DNA of 48,752 nucleotides from JACQFZ01 sp045810625 (lineage in GTDB: Bacteria > Pseudomonadota > Gammaproteobacteria > Acidiferrobacterales > Sulfurifustaceae). A program made the position numbers and the translations under genes. Within the stretch, counting starts at the first letter, position 1; each line of letters opens with the position of its first letter. Location: assembly GCA_045810625.1 (NCBI GenBank), contig JBJMVQ010000078.1, forward strand, positions 1 to 48,752. The letters run 5' to 3'. A model generated the notes under the pieces. The model searched no databases and had not been told where the DNA came from. It saw only the letters and a program-made list of their open reading frames with translations. This document shows positions 7,535-15,753 of this stretch, in pieces.

Positions 7535-8418
7535 CGCACCTCCGCGGTCGATCGTGGCGCCGCCGAGCGCCAGAGCGCCGAAAGGCCGCCCGGATACAGC
7601 CACAGGAGGAGAAAAAGCGCCCCGTATCCGCCGAGATCCCGATACTGAGGTCCGAGCAGGCCCTGCAACAGCGCTTCGATCAGGCCGAGCACGAGCCCGC
7701 CGGCAACGGCGCCCGGCAGCGAACCGAGACCGCCGAGTAGCGCCGCGACCATGCCTTTTAGCGTCGCCCACATCGCGAACATCGATGTGATTTGCCCGTC
7801 GATGCTTACGATGAGATATCCCGCGATACCGCCGAGCGCGGAGGCGAGCGCGAAGATCGCCGCTGAAATGCGCGATACATTCATGCCGACGCAGGCGGCC
7901 GCTTCGCGGTTCTCGGTGAGCGCGCGCACCGCCAAACCAAAGCGGGTGCGATAGAGAAACCACCGCAGCCCGGCGGCGACAACGCCGGCGCAACCGAGCG
8001 CGACGAGCTGAGCCGGCCGCACGAAGACGTATTCGGTGCCGCCGAGCATGTTGAACTGAGACGGAAACGCATAGGAATGTCGCGGCAGAAGGAGCGTCGC
8101 GATCTCCTGCAGTTGCATCCACACCGCGAAACTGGCGGCCATCGACGTCACCGCCGGCCGTCCCGTGTGCGGGGCGAAACAGATCCGCTCGACGTATCCG
8201 CCCGCCACAACCGTTATCAACACGACAACCGGTGCAAGCAGCATGACAGCGAACGCTCCGCGTTGCTGCAGCCAGAGCGCAAGATAGAGCCCGAGCATGA
8301 TGGACGCACCGTATGCGAGATTCACGCGGCGCAGTACGCCGAAGACGAGCGTAAAGCCGATCGCGAGCAACGCGTACGTCGATCCTAGCGCCAGTCCGTC
8401 AATCATGTATTGCAGCAT
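7531..8418 (-). CDS. livH: Liv-type ABC transporter permease LivH
   Basis: A 295-residue permease. The N-terminus has DGLALGSTYALLAIGFTLVFGVL, almost diagnostic of LivH, and the EAA-like loop RALTENREAAACVGMNVSRI lies mid-protein. The late part GMVAALLGGLGSLPGAVAGG is also typical. Its start overlaps livF by 16 bases and its end overlaps livM, so the block is tightly coupled. It heterodimerises with LivM. Confidence 0.88.
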   Translation of the reverse strand: MLQYMIDGLALGSTYALLAIGFTLVFGVLRRVNLAYGASIMLGLYLALWLQQRGAFAVMLLAPVVVLITVVAGGYVERICFAPHTGRPAVTSMAASFAVWMQLQEIATLLLPRHSYAFPSQFNMLGGTEYVFVRPAQLVALGCAGVVAAGLRWFLYRTRFGLAVRALTENREAAACVGMNVSRISAAIFALASALGGIAGYLIVSIDGQITSMFAMWATLKGMVAALLGGLGSLPGAVAGGLVLGLIEALLQGLLGPQYRDLGGYGALFLLLWLYPGGLSALWRSAAPRSTAEVR

Positions 8419-9167
8419 TTCGGACGCTCCACACCGCCGGTCCCGTTCGACGCAGTGCCGAGATTCGCTTCGTGAATGCGCGGGTCGTGGGCGAGCCGCG
8501 CCGGATCGGCGCCGTCACTCATGCGTCCACGATCCATGAAGTAGACGTGATGCGCGGCAGCGAACGCGAGCGGTGCGTTCTGCTCAACGAGCAGGACCGT
8601 TGTTCCCTGTGCATTGATCTCGCCGATCAGCCGGTACACGTCCTCGACGAGAAGGGGCGCAAGACCATGTGCAGGTTCATCGAGCAGCAGTAACGTCGGC
8701 CGGGACATGAGTGCGCGGGCGATCGCCAGCATTTGCTGCTCGCCGCCCGAGAGCGTTCCCGCGAGTTGACCGCGCCGCTCGCCAAGACGTGGGAACCGTT
8801 CGCAGAAGCGGGCGATATCCGCCTCGATCCCGAGTTTGTCGGTTCGTCGATGCGCACCCGCCCACAGGTTTTCGCGAACCGTTAGACGGTGAAACAACAG
8901 ACGGTTTTGCGAAACCAATGCGATGCCACGGGCCATGACGACATGCGGCGGCCGCCCGGCGATATCGTGGCCGTCGAAACGGATCGTGCCCCGGCGGGGT
9001 GAGAGCAGACCCGCGAGCGCCGCCATCAGCGTCGTCTTTCCTGCGCCGTTCGGTCCGACGACGCAAGTGACAGAATACTTCGCCACCCACAGCGATATGT
9101 CTTTCAGCACCTCGACTTTCCCGTACCCCGCGGCGAGCCCGCGGGCCTCGAGCAGGTGCGTCGTCAT
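8403..9167 (-). CDS. livF: Liv-type ABC transporter ATPase LivF
   Basis: A 254-residue ATP-binding subunit. Walker A is GPNGAGKTT, the ABC signature is LSGGEQQML, and Walker B is LLLLDEPAHGLAP; the H-switch region follows LLVEQNAPLA. ATG 9167 overlaps the livG stop (ATGA). It would form the ATPase dimer with LivG and power LivHM. The C-terminal tail (GTGGVERPKCCNT) is slightly longer than usual and overlaps livH. Confidence 0.9.
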   Translation of the reverse strand: MTTHLLEARGLAAGYGKVEVLKDISLWVAKYSVTCVVGPNGAGKTTLMAALAGLLSPRRGTIRFDGHDIAGRPPHVVMARGIALVSQNRLLFHRLTVRENLWAGAHRRTDKLGIEADIARFCERFPRLGERRGQLAGTLSGGEQQMLAIARALMSRPTLLLLDEPAHGLAPLLVEDVYRLIGEINAQGTTVLLVEQNAPLAFAAAHHVYFMDRGRMSDGADPARLAHDPRIHEANLGTASNGTGGVERPKCCNT

Positions 9168-9910
9168 TGCTTGGCCGCCCCGAGATAGACGGCGCGCACT
9201 TCGGCGTCGGCGCCGAGCTCCGCCGGCGTACCTTCCGCGATCTTGCGGCCGAAATTCAGTACGGCGATCCGATCGCACACGCTCAGGACGAGCGCCATCG
9301 CGTGCTCGACGAGCAAAATGCCGATGCCGCGCCCGCGCAGCCACAAGAGCCGCTCGCGCAGTTGATCGATCTCATCGGTGTCCATGCCCGCGGCCGGTTC
9401 GTCCAGTAACAGCAGCCGCGGGCGCATCGCGAGCGCTCGCGCGAGCTCCAGGCGACGTTGCTCGGCGAAGGAGAGGTCGGCCGCGAGACGGTCTCTTTTG
9501 TCTGCGAGGCCCCAAAGTTTGAGCGCCGACTCGATGTCCGCGCGCGAAGCACCCGATCTGCGCCGCCGTCGCGCTGGCTTATTTTCGGCGCGATCCAAAC
9601 CGATCTCACACGCCGTTCGAAGGTTTTGGGATACGGTCAACTGACCGAACAGGCGTATTTCCTGAAACGTCCGAGCGATGCCGCAGGCCGCGCGCTCATG
9701 TGCCGGCAAGCGCCCGATATCCCGACCGCCGAGATCGATGCGCCCGGCAGTGAGCGGCAGCAACCCGCTGATCAAGTGCAGCGTTGTGCTTTTTCCCGAC
9801 CCGTTCGGTCCGATGAGGCCGAAGATCTGACCTGGCTCCACGCGGAGGTCGAGTGCGTCGACCGCGCGCACGCCGCCAAAGTGCCGGGAAACGCCGGAGA
9901 GCTGCATCAT
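9164..9910 (-). CDS. livG: Liv-type ABC transporter ATPase LivG
   Basis: A 248-residue ATP-binding subunit with Walker A GPNGSGKSTT and Walker B LLLLDEPAAGMD. The C-loop is LSFAEQRRLELA rather than the usual LSGGxQ form, which is common in LivG. The LivG-style insertion IARTFQEIRLFGQLTVSQNL is present, followed by a run of five arginines near residue 130 that is unusual. Tandem ATG codons at 9910 and 9907 are the start; the upstream ribosome site is weak. It is separated from livK by 158 bp containing a strong hairpin. Confidence 0.88.
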   Translation of the reverse strand: MMQLSGVSRHFGGVRAVDALDLRVEPGQIFGLIGPNGSGKSTTLHLISGLLPLTAGRIDLGGRDIGRLPAHERAACGIARTFQEIRLFGQLTVSQNLRTACEIGLDRAENKPARRRRRSGASRADIESALKLWGLADKRDRLAADLSFAEQRRLELARALAMRPRLLLLDEPAAGMDTDEIDQLRERLLWLRGRGIGILLVEHAMALVLSVCDRIAVLNFGRKIAEGTPAELGADAEVRAVYLGAAKQ

Positions 9911-9975
9911 TTCGCTCGATCGGCTGCCGAAACTGAAACGACGATTAACACCATGCCGTGCCTGCAAGGAGCACG

Positions 9976-10011
9976 TCGATGCGCCATCGCCTGGCGACGA
10001 TGGCGCATCGA
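9976..10011 (-). other. Intercistronic hairpin between livK and livG
   Basis: Perfect 14-bp stem: TCGATGCGCCATCG (9976-9989) pairs with 9998-10011 around the 8-base loop CCTGGCGA. No T-run follows on either strand, so it is not a standard terminator. In many binding-protein operons such a stem stabilises the upstream part of the mRNA, giving more periplasmic binding protein than permease. That role is inferred. Confidence 0.75.
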
Positions 10012-10068
10012 TCCGTCCGCGACGCGGTGAGCACCGGCGAGGGCCGGCGTTCGCCGAACACGTACGGC

Positions 10069-11331
10069 TCAGTTCGTGCCTGACGACGATGCCGCAGCGT
10101 CGAGCATGGCGTGCTGCTGCTTCGGCGTCGCGATCAACTGCCACGTATCGTGTTTGGCTTGTACTAAGACGAACGGCTTGATGGATTCGCGATCGGGCGT
10201 ACGCTGCGACGCGCCGAGCAGGCCGTCCATCTGCTTCAGCTTGGCCAAACCAACGCGAATTTTCTCGCGATCGGCCATGACGGTGTCGGCCCGCGCCGAT
10301 ATACCTGCCGCTTCCATGACCTGTTTCAGGGTGAACATGTTTTCCCATGCCGCCATGCTATGCAGATCGGCGTACCCCTTGTAACGGGCGGTCGCTGTGG
10401 CGGCGGCTTTGGCTTTCGGATTGATCGGCGCGTAGCTGGTCGGAACAACGATTCCTTCCGCCTGCGGCCCACACACTTCGAGCAGCTCGGGGGTCGTCTG
10501 GCTCGTGAGACCAATCAGCACTTTCGGCTTGACGCCCTGCCGGCTCATCTCTTTCAGCACGCCGCACGCCGTGAAGGGATGCGCGGAAACGGCGACGATG
10601 TCTGTGTTCGCGTTCTTGATCGCGCGCACCTGCTCGGTGAAGTTCGTGTCGTCGACGAGCCACTTCGCCTCGCCTTTGACCTCGTACCCCGCCGATTTCG
10701 CCTTCTCTTTCATGACGGCGTACCACGCCTGACGGGAATGGACGAAGTTTTCTTCGACCCCGCCGTAGATGGTCTTGGCTTCCGGATGGTTCGCTTTGAG
10801 CCACGTGAACAGGGCGTCGTACATCGCGGGCTCATCCGGGATATTGCGGAAGGCCCATTCGGAAATTTTCGTTAGGCCGATTTTTTGCGCGACGTCGGTG
10901 AAGATCGGCAGCCGTAGGCCGGAATCGTTCGGATCGCCGGCTTTTTTCTGGAGCACGCCGTAGACAGGTTCGACCACGGAGGAGCAGGTCGTGCCGATAG
11001 CGACCAGCGCATCGGACGCGGCGATGCGCCGCGTGACCGCGATACCTTCTTCCGGGTTGCAGCGGTCGTCGAAATAGTCGATGACGATCTTCGCGTGTGT
11101 CCCGTCCGCGAGCTTGACGCCGCCGGACTGATTGATTTGGTCGGCCGCCGCGCGCATGGCTGCTTCGCTATTCACTCCGAAGGGACGCAACACCCCGGAC
11201 AGGGCGCCAAAGCCCGATATCTTCACTACTCGTTCTTGCGCGAGCGCGGAGCCAGCGGTCAGTAGCGAAAGACCGATTACTCCGGCCGCAAAATGCAACG
11301 TTAACTTCCTCTGGATCGTTTCGACTTTCAT
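10069..11331 (-). CDS. livK: Periplasmic amino-acid/amide-binding protein LivK
   Basis: A 420-residue periplasmic solute-binding protein of the Liv/amide family. The signal peptide ends near GSALAQE; the mature part begins RVVKISGFGALSG and has the domain-one helix AAMRAAADQINQSGGV typical of the family. ATG 11331 has a strong site (AGAGGAG). A Cys pair may form a disulfide in DDRCNPEEG and GTTCSSVVE. It is the first gene of the importer operon; a lux box lies 314 bp upstream, so substrate capture is probably quorum-controlled. The ligand is not predictable. Confidence 0.88.
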   Translation of the reverse strand: MKVETIQRKLTLHFAAGVIGLSLLTAGSALAQERVVKISGFGALSGVLRPFGVNSEAAMRAAADQINQSGGVKLADGTHAKIVIDYFDDRCNPEEGIAVTRRIAASDALVAIGTTCSSVVEPVYGVLQKKAGDPNDSGLRLPIFTDVAQKIGLTKISEWAFRNIPDEPAMYDALFTWLKANHPEAKTIYGGVEENFVHSRQAWYAVMKEKAKSAGYEVKGEAKWLVDDTNFTEQVRAIKNANTDIVAVSAHPFTACGVLKEMSRQGVKPKVLIGLTSQTTPELLEVCGPQAEGIVVPTSYAPINPKAKAAATATARYKGYADLHSMAAWENMFTLKQVMEAAGISARADTVMADREKIRVGLAKLKQMDGLLGASQRTPDRESIKPFVLVQAKHDTWQLIATPKQQHAMLDAAASSSGTN

Positions 11332-11644
11332 GGTTACTCCTCTTGATAAATGACGATGGTGTGACTGCATCCGATCCCGGCCGCGGGAAGCTCCGCGCCA
11401 CTCGACCAAGTTCTGTCGTTCGACTGACATGTCGTCCTCGCCGCGCATCGATGTGACTACCGCTTAACGGCGACAAACTTGGGTGATACCGAGCACCGTG
11501 CTTGCGCTTCGCGTCGTCGGCGATAGGGATAGCGACGAGCGAATCCGCCATCCGTTTCGGCATAACGTCGGCAAAGTTTCCGCAAGGCTTTTTGTCCGCG
11601 CTTGCTAAGGCGACGCGGGAATCTCGCGCGCGACTGCGCTGCAG
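11332..11644 (-). other. Long leader between lux box 2 and livK
   Basis: About 310 bp with no convincing gene. If the promoter next to lux box 2 is used, transcription would start near 11613 and give a leader of about 280 nt. Minus-strand frames here lack motifs and ribosome sites, and one begins inside the lux box. The leader could carry a regulatory RNA structure, or a promoter closer to livK may be used; I see no riboswitch consensus. Confidence 0.4.
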
Positions 11645-11666
11645 GCAACTACCAAACTTGGTAGGT
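11645..11666 (-). promoter_or_regulatory. lux box 2, upstream of the liv operon
   Basis: Read on the minus strand the core is CTACCAAGTTTGGTAG (11649-11664), with the same AC and TTGC flanks as the other sites. It is identical over 22 bp to lux box 3. GAGATT at 11625-11620 lies 19 bases after TTGC, at the same distance as GAAATT in lux box 1, and is a candidate -10. Orientation matches livK, not the hydrolase, whose 3' end lies on the other side. Confidence 0.85.
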
Positions 11667-11850
11667 CGTCTAACGTTGGTTTGCATGCCCACACGGGCAG
11701 CGAGGAATCAGGCGATCGAACGACGTAACTCGTGCAGACGCGACGTGGGAAGGCGAGGAACGAATAAGACGAGGCGCGAAAGATGACATCCCGCGAACCG
11801 GCCGAAGAGCGAGTCGCGGGATCAGATCTGGCGAAAGTCGAGAGCTGCTC

Positions 11851-12816
11851 TTACCCGTCGCCTTCGGCGGCGGCAATCGGAGACGCTACGGGTAAAGCGG
11901 TGCGTTCCCTGGACGCAACGATCACTCCCGGCGCAGCTTTGGGCAGTCGGCCGTGCTGCAACCACTCGAGCGGGATCTGCCACAACGGCTGCTCGAAGCG
12001 ATCGTGAAAGAAAGCGAAGTGCCCGATGTCCGGCCGGCCGATCGATTCGGGTGAAATGCGCAAATGTGTCGCCGGGCTGTTCGGGAAGCACGAAAGCGTC
12101 CGCTCTATCGCGGGGATCGTGCCGAACTCGTCGTCGGTCACGCTCACAGCGAGCGTCGGAGCAGTTACGCCGGCGAAAGGCTCGAGAAGCGCGTAGCGCT
12201 CGGCGTCTTTCATCGCGCGCGAACCGAAACGCCGCCAATCGCGCACGACGCCTTTCGGTGTGTCCTCGAGCCAACCAAGCTTCTTGCCCGGGAAATAGCC
12301 GAGCAGCGCAGTGAGAAGCGGCATGACGATGTGCCACTTCAGGAACAGCTTTGCTCGCTGCTCGCGCGGATGATCACGCCAGTAGGCGATTTGCGCGCCC
12401 ATCGTGAAAACACGCTGAACGAGATGGTTCGACGGCGCGAAGCCGAACAGGAAACCGCCGATGCTATGTGCCACCACATAAATCGGCTGGCCGCGGAACG
12501 ATCGCTCCACGTATCGAAGGACGGCTTCGAAATCGAGCCGTCCCCAGCTCACCCAGGACGCCTCGAATCCGCGCAGTGTTGCCGGACGCGACTCGCCGAT
12601 ACCGCGGTAGTCGTGCGTCACGACATCGAACCCATGACGAAAGAGATAAGCGGCGAACCGCGAGTAGTATCGGCAGCGGACCGATGTAGCGGCGTTGATT
12701 ATTACAACCGGCCGCTCGCGACTTGCTTCGCGATGGCGCCAGACGAAACCTCTAAGCGTGAAGCCGTCGGTCGCTTGTGCCGCTAGTGCTTCCGGGGTGG
12801 TCGTGTTTTCACTCAT
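11851..12816 (-). CDS. Alpha/beta hydrolase
   Basis: A 321-residue alpha/beta-hydrolase fold protein. The HGFDVVTHDYRGIGESRP strand-loop precedes the nucleophile elbow VVAHSIGGFLFG (Ser). A candidate acid is in SVTDDEFGTIP and the catalytic His in IGHFAFFHDRF. It resembles predicted hydrolases annotated only as COG4757-like. It is transcribed toward the liv operon but ends before lux box 2, and it is divergent from the LysR gene, which may control it. A role in AHL or product turnover is possible but unsupported. Confidence 0.75.
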   Translation of the reverse strand: MSENTTTPEALAAQATDGFTLRGFVWRHREASRERPVVIINAATSVRCRYYSRFAAYLFRHGFDVVTHDYRGIGESRPATLRGFEASWVSWGRLDFEAVLRYVERSFRGQPIYVVAHSIGGFLFGFAPSNHLVQRVFTMGAQIAYWRDHPREQRAKLFLKWHIVMPLLTALLGYFPGKKLGWLEDTPKGVVRDWRRFGSRAMKDAERYALLEPFAGVTAPTLAVSVTDDEFGTIPAIERTLSCFPNSPATHLRISPESIGRPDIGHFAFFHDRFEQPLWQIPLEWLQHGRLPKAAPGVIVASRERTALPVASPIAAAEGDG

Positions 12817-13284
12817 GGTTTTTCAAATCCCTTTGCTCGACACGACTGAACTGTTCATAGACGCCTATGCCGGTTCGACAGAACGGGAGTCGCAGAACCG
12901 CCGACCGAATTTTTGTTTGATTACAATCAACAGCCGGCACAGCTTCAATCGATCTTTCAGCAGAGGTTATATGAAGACGTGGAATGCGGTTTCACCAGGT
13001 CAATGCTAACTCAGTCTTTTATTTCCCAGAGTCGGTCTTTAATCCAGGCGAGCGCGCCTCCGTCACCGGATCTTTCGCGTTGCGAATTCGCCTCGTGCCG
13101 CAGAAAGACGCAGGGGGCGCCCGTTCTGACGCGGCACATCCCACTTTATGATAGGGGATCATTTTGAAATGCATAAAATGCATGCGAAAAAATAATAACG
13201 AGAATGCTAAAAATGCGTAAATTTCGCTTGACCAATGCCACTGTCTCAATCAATCTTGTCCGACCTATCGCATGAGAACTATGC
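12817..13284. other. Divergent promoter region, hydrolase / lysR
   Basis: A 468-bp spacer between two divergent genes. The right part (about 13145-13230) is clearly AT-richer than the surroundings, with runs such as AAAAAATAATAA. No gene is seen. A short inverted repeat within it is listed separately. Confidence 0.5.
13169..13183. promoter_or_regulatory. Candidate operator, ATGCAT-N3-ATGCAT
   Basis: Two self-complementary ATGCAT hexamers separated by AAA form a 15-bp inverted repeat in the AT-rich centre of the divergent spacer, with related ATGC units just downstream. LysR regulators often bind such dyads between themselves and a divergent target, here the hydrolase. Binding is not shown. 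Confidence 0.35.
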
Positions 13285-14256
13285 ATGTCAACTCCCCTTG
13301 TACGATTGGCATCCCTTGATTTGATTCGTGGCTTTGTCGCAGTTGGCCGCCGCATGAGTATTACGCTCGCGGCGCAGGATCTCTGTCTGACTCAGTCGGC
13401 GGTAAGCCGGCAAATCCACGCGCTTGAGCAGACTATCGGGGTCAAGCTATTGAACCGTGGCTATCGGTCGATCAGCTTTACGACCGAAGGCGAGCGACTT
13501 TTCAGGGTGGCCGACACGGCAGTGCAGCACTTACAGAATGTATTCAGCACCCTCACAAACGCGAGAGAACGGCTTCCGGTTACGATAACCGCAAGTATTG
13601 GTGTCACCGCGCTTTGGTTGTTGCCGCGCCTCGGTCGGTTCCAGCAGCAACACCCGAACATCGATGTTCGGGTCGCCGCGAACAACAAGTTGCTCGATCT
13701 TCGAACCGAGGGCATCGATCTCGCCATTCGTTACTGCACCGAGGCGGGTGCCCCGCCGGGATCGATCCGTCTTTTCAGCGAATCGGTTGTGCCCGTCGCG
13801 CATCCTTCGCTGTCGGTTCCGCGGCTCGATTCTTCCGACGCCATTGCGGATCAGGTGTTGCTGGAGTTCGACGATCCGCGGCGGCCCTGGCTGCAATGGG
13901 GCGAGCGACTGAACGCCATGGGGCTTGGCACGGCGAAGCCGAAAGGAATCTTGCGCTTCAATCAGTACGATCAGGTGATTCACGCGGCAGTGGCCGGCCA
14001 GGGTATAGCGCTCGGCCGCGTCGCACTGGTGGAGCCGATGCTCGCGGACAAGCGGCTAGTCGTGGTCGATGGAGGAAAGCAAGAACACGCGAACGGGTAC
14101 GCGTATTGGCTGATCCAGGCCGACGCGGAGCCGCGCGAAGACGTACTCGACGTGATTGACTGGATCAAGTTGGAAGCGGCAAAGGTTGATCGCGTTGCCG
14201 AGCCGGGCGCGATGACATCGAGTCGCGCCTTTACCGGAGCCTCCGCAACGCAATAA
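13285..14256 (+). CDS. LysR-family transcriptional regulator (GcvA-like)
   Basis: A 323-residue LysR-type regulator. The N-terminal winged helix-turn-helix reads MSITLAAQDLCLTQSAVSRQIHALEQTIGVKLLNR; the effector domain starts near residue 95 (VTITASIGVTALWLLPRLGRFQQQHP) and belongs to the GcvA-like group, with DLAIRYCTE. The C-terminus has an extra tail of about 20 residues. It is divergent from the hydrolase gene and lies between the two arms of the quorum-controlled locus, so it could tune either. The effector is unknown. Confidence 0.85.
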   Translation: MSTPLVRLASLDLIRGFVAVGRRMSITLAAQDLCLTQSAVSRQIHALEQTIGVKLLNRGYRSISFTTEGERLFRVADTAVQHLQNVFSTLTNARERLPVTITASIGVTALWLLPRLGRFQQQHPNIDVRVAANNKLLDLRTEGIDLAIRYCTEAGAPPGSIRLFSESVVPVAHPSLSVPRLDSSDAIADQVLLEFDDPRRPWLQWGERLNAMGLGTAKPKGILRFNQYDQVIHAAVAGQGIALGRVALVEPMLADKRLVVVDGGKQEHANGYAYWLIQADAEPREDVLDVIDWIKLEAAKVDRVAEPGAMTSSRAFTGASATQ

Positions 14257-14273
14257 GCAATAAAACGTCGTAC

Positions 14274-14295
14274 GCGGGGGCCGAACGGCCCCCGC
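14274..14295 (+). terminator. Hairpin after the lysR gene
   Basis: GCGGGGGCC (14274-14282) and GGCCCCCGC (14287-14295) form a 9-bp GC stem with the loop GAAC, 18 bases after the lysR stop. There is no T-run on the plus strand, so termination would be weak or factor-assisted; a TTTT on the minus strand side makes it slightly better in the other direction. Confidence 0.5.
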
Positions 14296-15012
14296 GCCGC
14301 ATATAGCGACGCGTTATCGAGACGCGTTGTAAATTTCTCCCCGGCTCAATCCACAACGAAGCACCCGTTGGTTCGGCTTTCGGCTCGCGGCCTCACACGC
14401 ATTGCGTGCGGAAATTTCGCCGTGCTCATCACACTTAAATGATGTGTCCGCCCGTTTCTCTCGGCGTTGTCGATAGTGATGCTGGACTATTGACCGAACA
14501 GGCTATTGTCGTGCTACCGTGCGGCCGCGACGAGACGTCTGCGTCGTCGAGAGACGCGCGCAGATCACGTTCCGACCGTCCACGTGGCGTTCCACGCGAA
14601 GAACATCGGCGTTGAACGCGGACGCGCGAACGATCCCGCAAAGGTCTCGATGCCAGGAGGAAGCGAAGCAATGGATTGCTTGGCGAGCCAGCGCTCGACC
14701 GCACGATACGTCACGCCGTTCGGCGTGCGCACACGCGCACTCCGTCGGCGACCGGCGGCTCCACAAGAAATCCATCTTCGTCTGTCGTTCCGACGCGAGT
14801 TTACAGAGCGTCCCCCTGTGACGATGTCGACGTTCGGCGTTCGCTTGCACGCGCGTAGTTGACGTTCTGATCGACGTACCAAGCGCGATGTGTTGCGCAT
14901 CACAATCGCGTCGAGGTCGTATAGGACTTGTCGAGCGAAGTTGCAAACGCCACATACCCGATCCGAGTTCGGCCGCAATGAACGCGTTGCCTGCTTCAGG
15001 AGGTAGCGAAAA
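14296..15012. other. Spacer before luxR without a convincing gene
   Basis: About 720 bp between the lysR hairpin and luxR. Frames exist on both strands (for example 14506-14862 plus and 14565-14978 minus), but they are Arg/Ser-rich, lack motifs and lack ribosome sites, as expected for chance frames in GC-rich DNA. It should hold the luxR promoter. No lux-box-like palindrome is visible here, so luxR is not obviously autoregulated. Confidence 0.5.
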
Positions 15013-15726
15013 ATGAAAAGCTGGGCAGAAGATCTGATGACCGCGATCGACGAGGCAAAGTCGGAGCGCGAGGTTTTTCGCGAAGTAGAAGCGATGGCGC
15101 GTAACCTGGGGTTCGATTTTTGCGCTTATGGGTTGCGCGTTCCGTTGCCCTTGTCCAATCCGCGCACGTGTCTCATCAACAACTATCCTATCGCGTGGCA
15201 AGCGCGCTATCGCGAAGCCGGTTATCTCGATATCGATCCAACGGTGCTGCACGGGCGGCGCACGCGTGTTCCGGTCATCTGGAGCGACGACGTGTTCGCC
15301 GGGGCCGAAGACTTTTGGCATGAGGCGCAGTCCGCCGGGCTGCGCATTGGTTGGGCGCAATCGAGCCTCGACGCGAACGGAGTCGGCGGAATGCTGACGC
15401 TGGCGCGCTCCAGCGAGCAACTTTCTGCGGCCGAGCTGAAGGCGAACGAATTCAAGATGCGGTGGCTCGTCAGCGTCACGCACTTGTCGCTGGCACGCTT
15501 CATCGTTCCGCGGCTCTACGCCAAACCGGCAGAGACGCTGACGAACCGTGAAATCGAGGTGTTGAAATGGGCGGCGGACGGGAAGACGTCGGGTGAGATT
15601 TCCGAAATCCTGGTCATCTCCGTCGACACCGTGAATTTTCATGTCAAGAACGCGATTCAAAAGCTCAGAACGGCGAACAAGACGGCGGCCGTGGTGCGTG
15701 CGGCGATGCTGGGGCTGTTCAACTGA
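15013..15726 (+). CDS. luxR: LuxR-family quorum-sensing regulator
   Basis: A 237-residue LuxR. The autoinducer-binding domain (about 15-160) keeps the hallmark residues Trp62, Tyr66, Asp75, Pro76, Trp90 and Gly113. The C-terminal GerE-type helix-turn-helix is at about 174-237 (LTNREIEVLKWAADGKTSGEI, then VNFHVKNAIQKL). AGGAGG lies ahead of ATG 15013. It is followed 28 bases later by the rsaM-like gene and then the biosynthetic operon. It is the obvious receptor for the AHL from luxI at 5493 and the candidate binder of the three lux boxes. Confidence 0.93.
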   Translation: MKSWAEDLMTAIDEAKSEREVFREVEAMARNLGFDFCAYGLRVPLPLSNPRTCLINNYPIAWQARYREAGYLDIDPTVLHGRRTRVPVIWSDDVFAGAEDFWHEAQSAGLRIGWAQSSLDANGVGGMLTLARSSEQLSAAELKANEFKMRWLVSVTHLSLARFIVPRLYAKPAETLTNREIEVLKWAADGKTSGEISEILVISVDTVNFHVKNAIQKLRTANKTAAVVRAAMLGLFN

Positions 15727-15753
15727 TATCGTGTCGGAAGGCGGGATGAATTG

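Noticed and set aside
11457..11648. Short minus-strand frame with TTG start inside lux box 2
   Set aside because: The start would lie upstream of any transcript started from the lux box; no ribosome site.
14274..14295. lux-box-like operator near lysR or luxR
   Set aside because: The GC-rich dyad does not match the CTACCAA/TTGGTAG pattern of the three real boxes.
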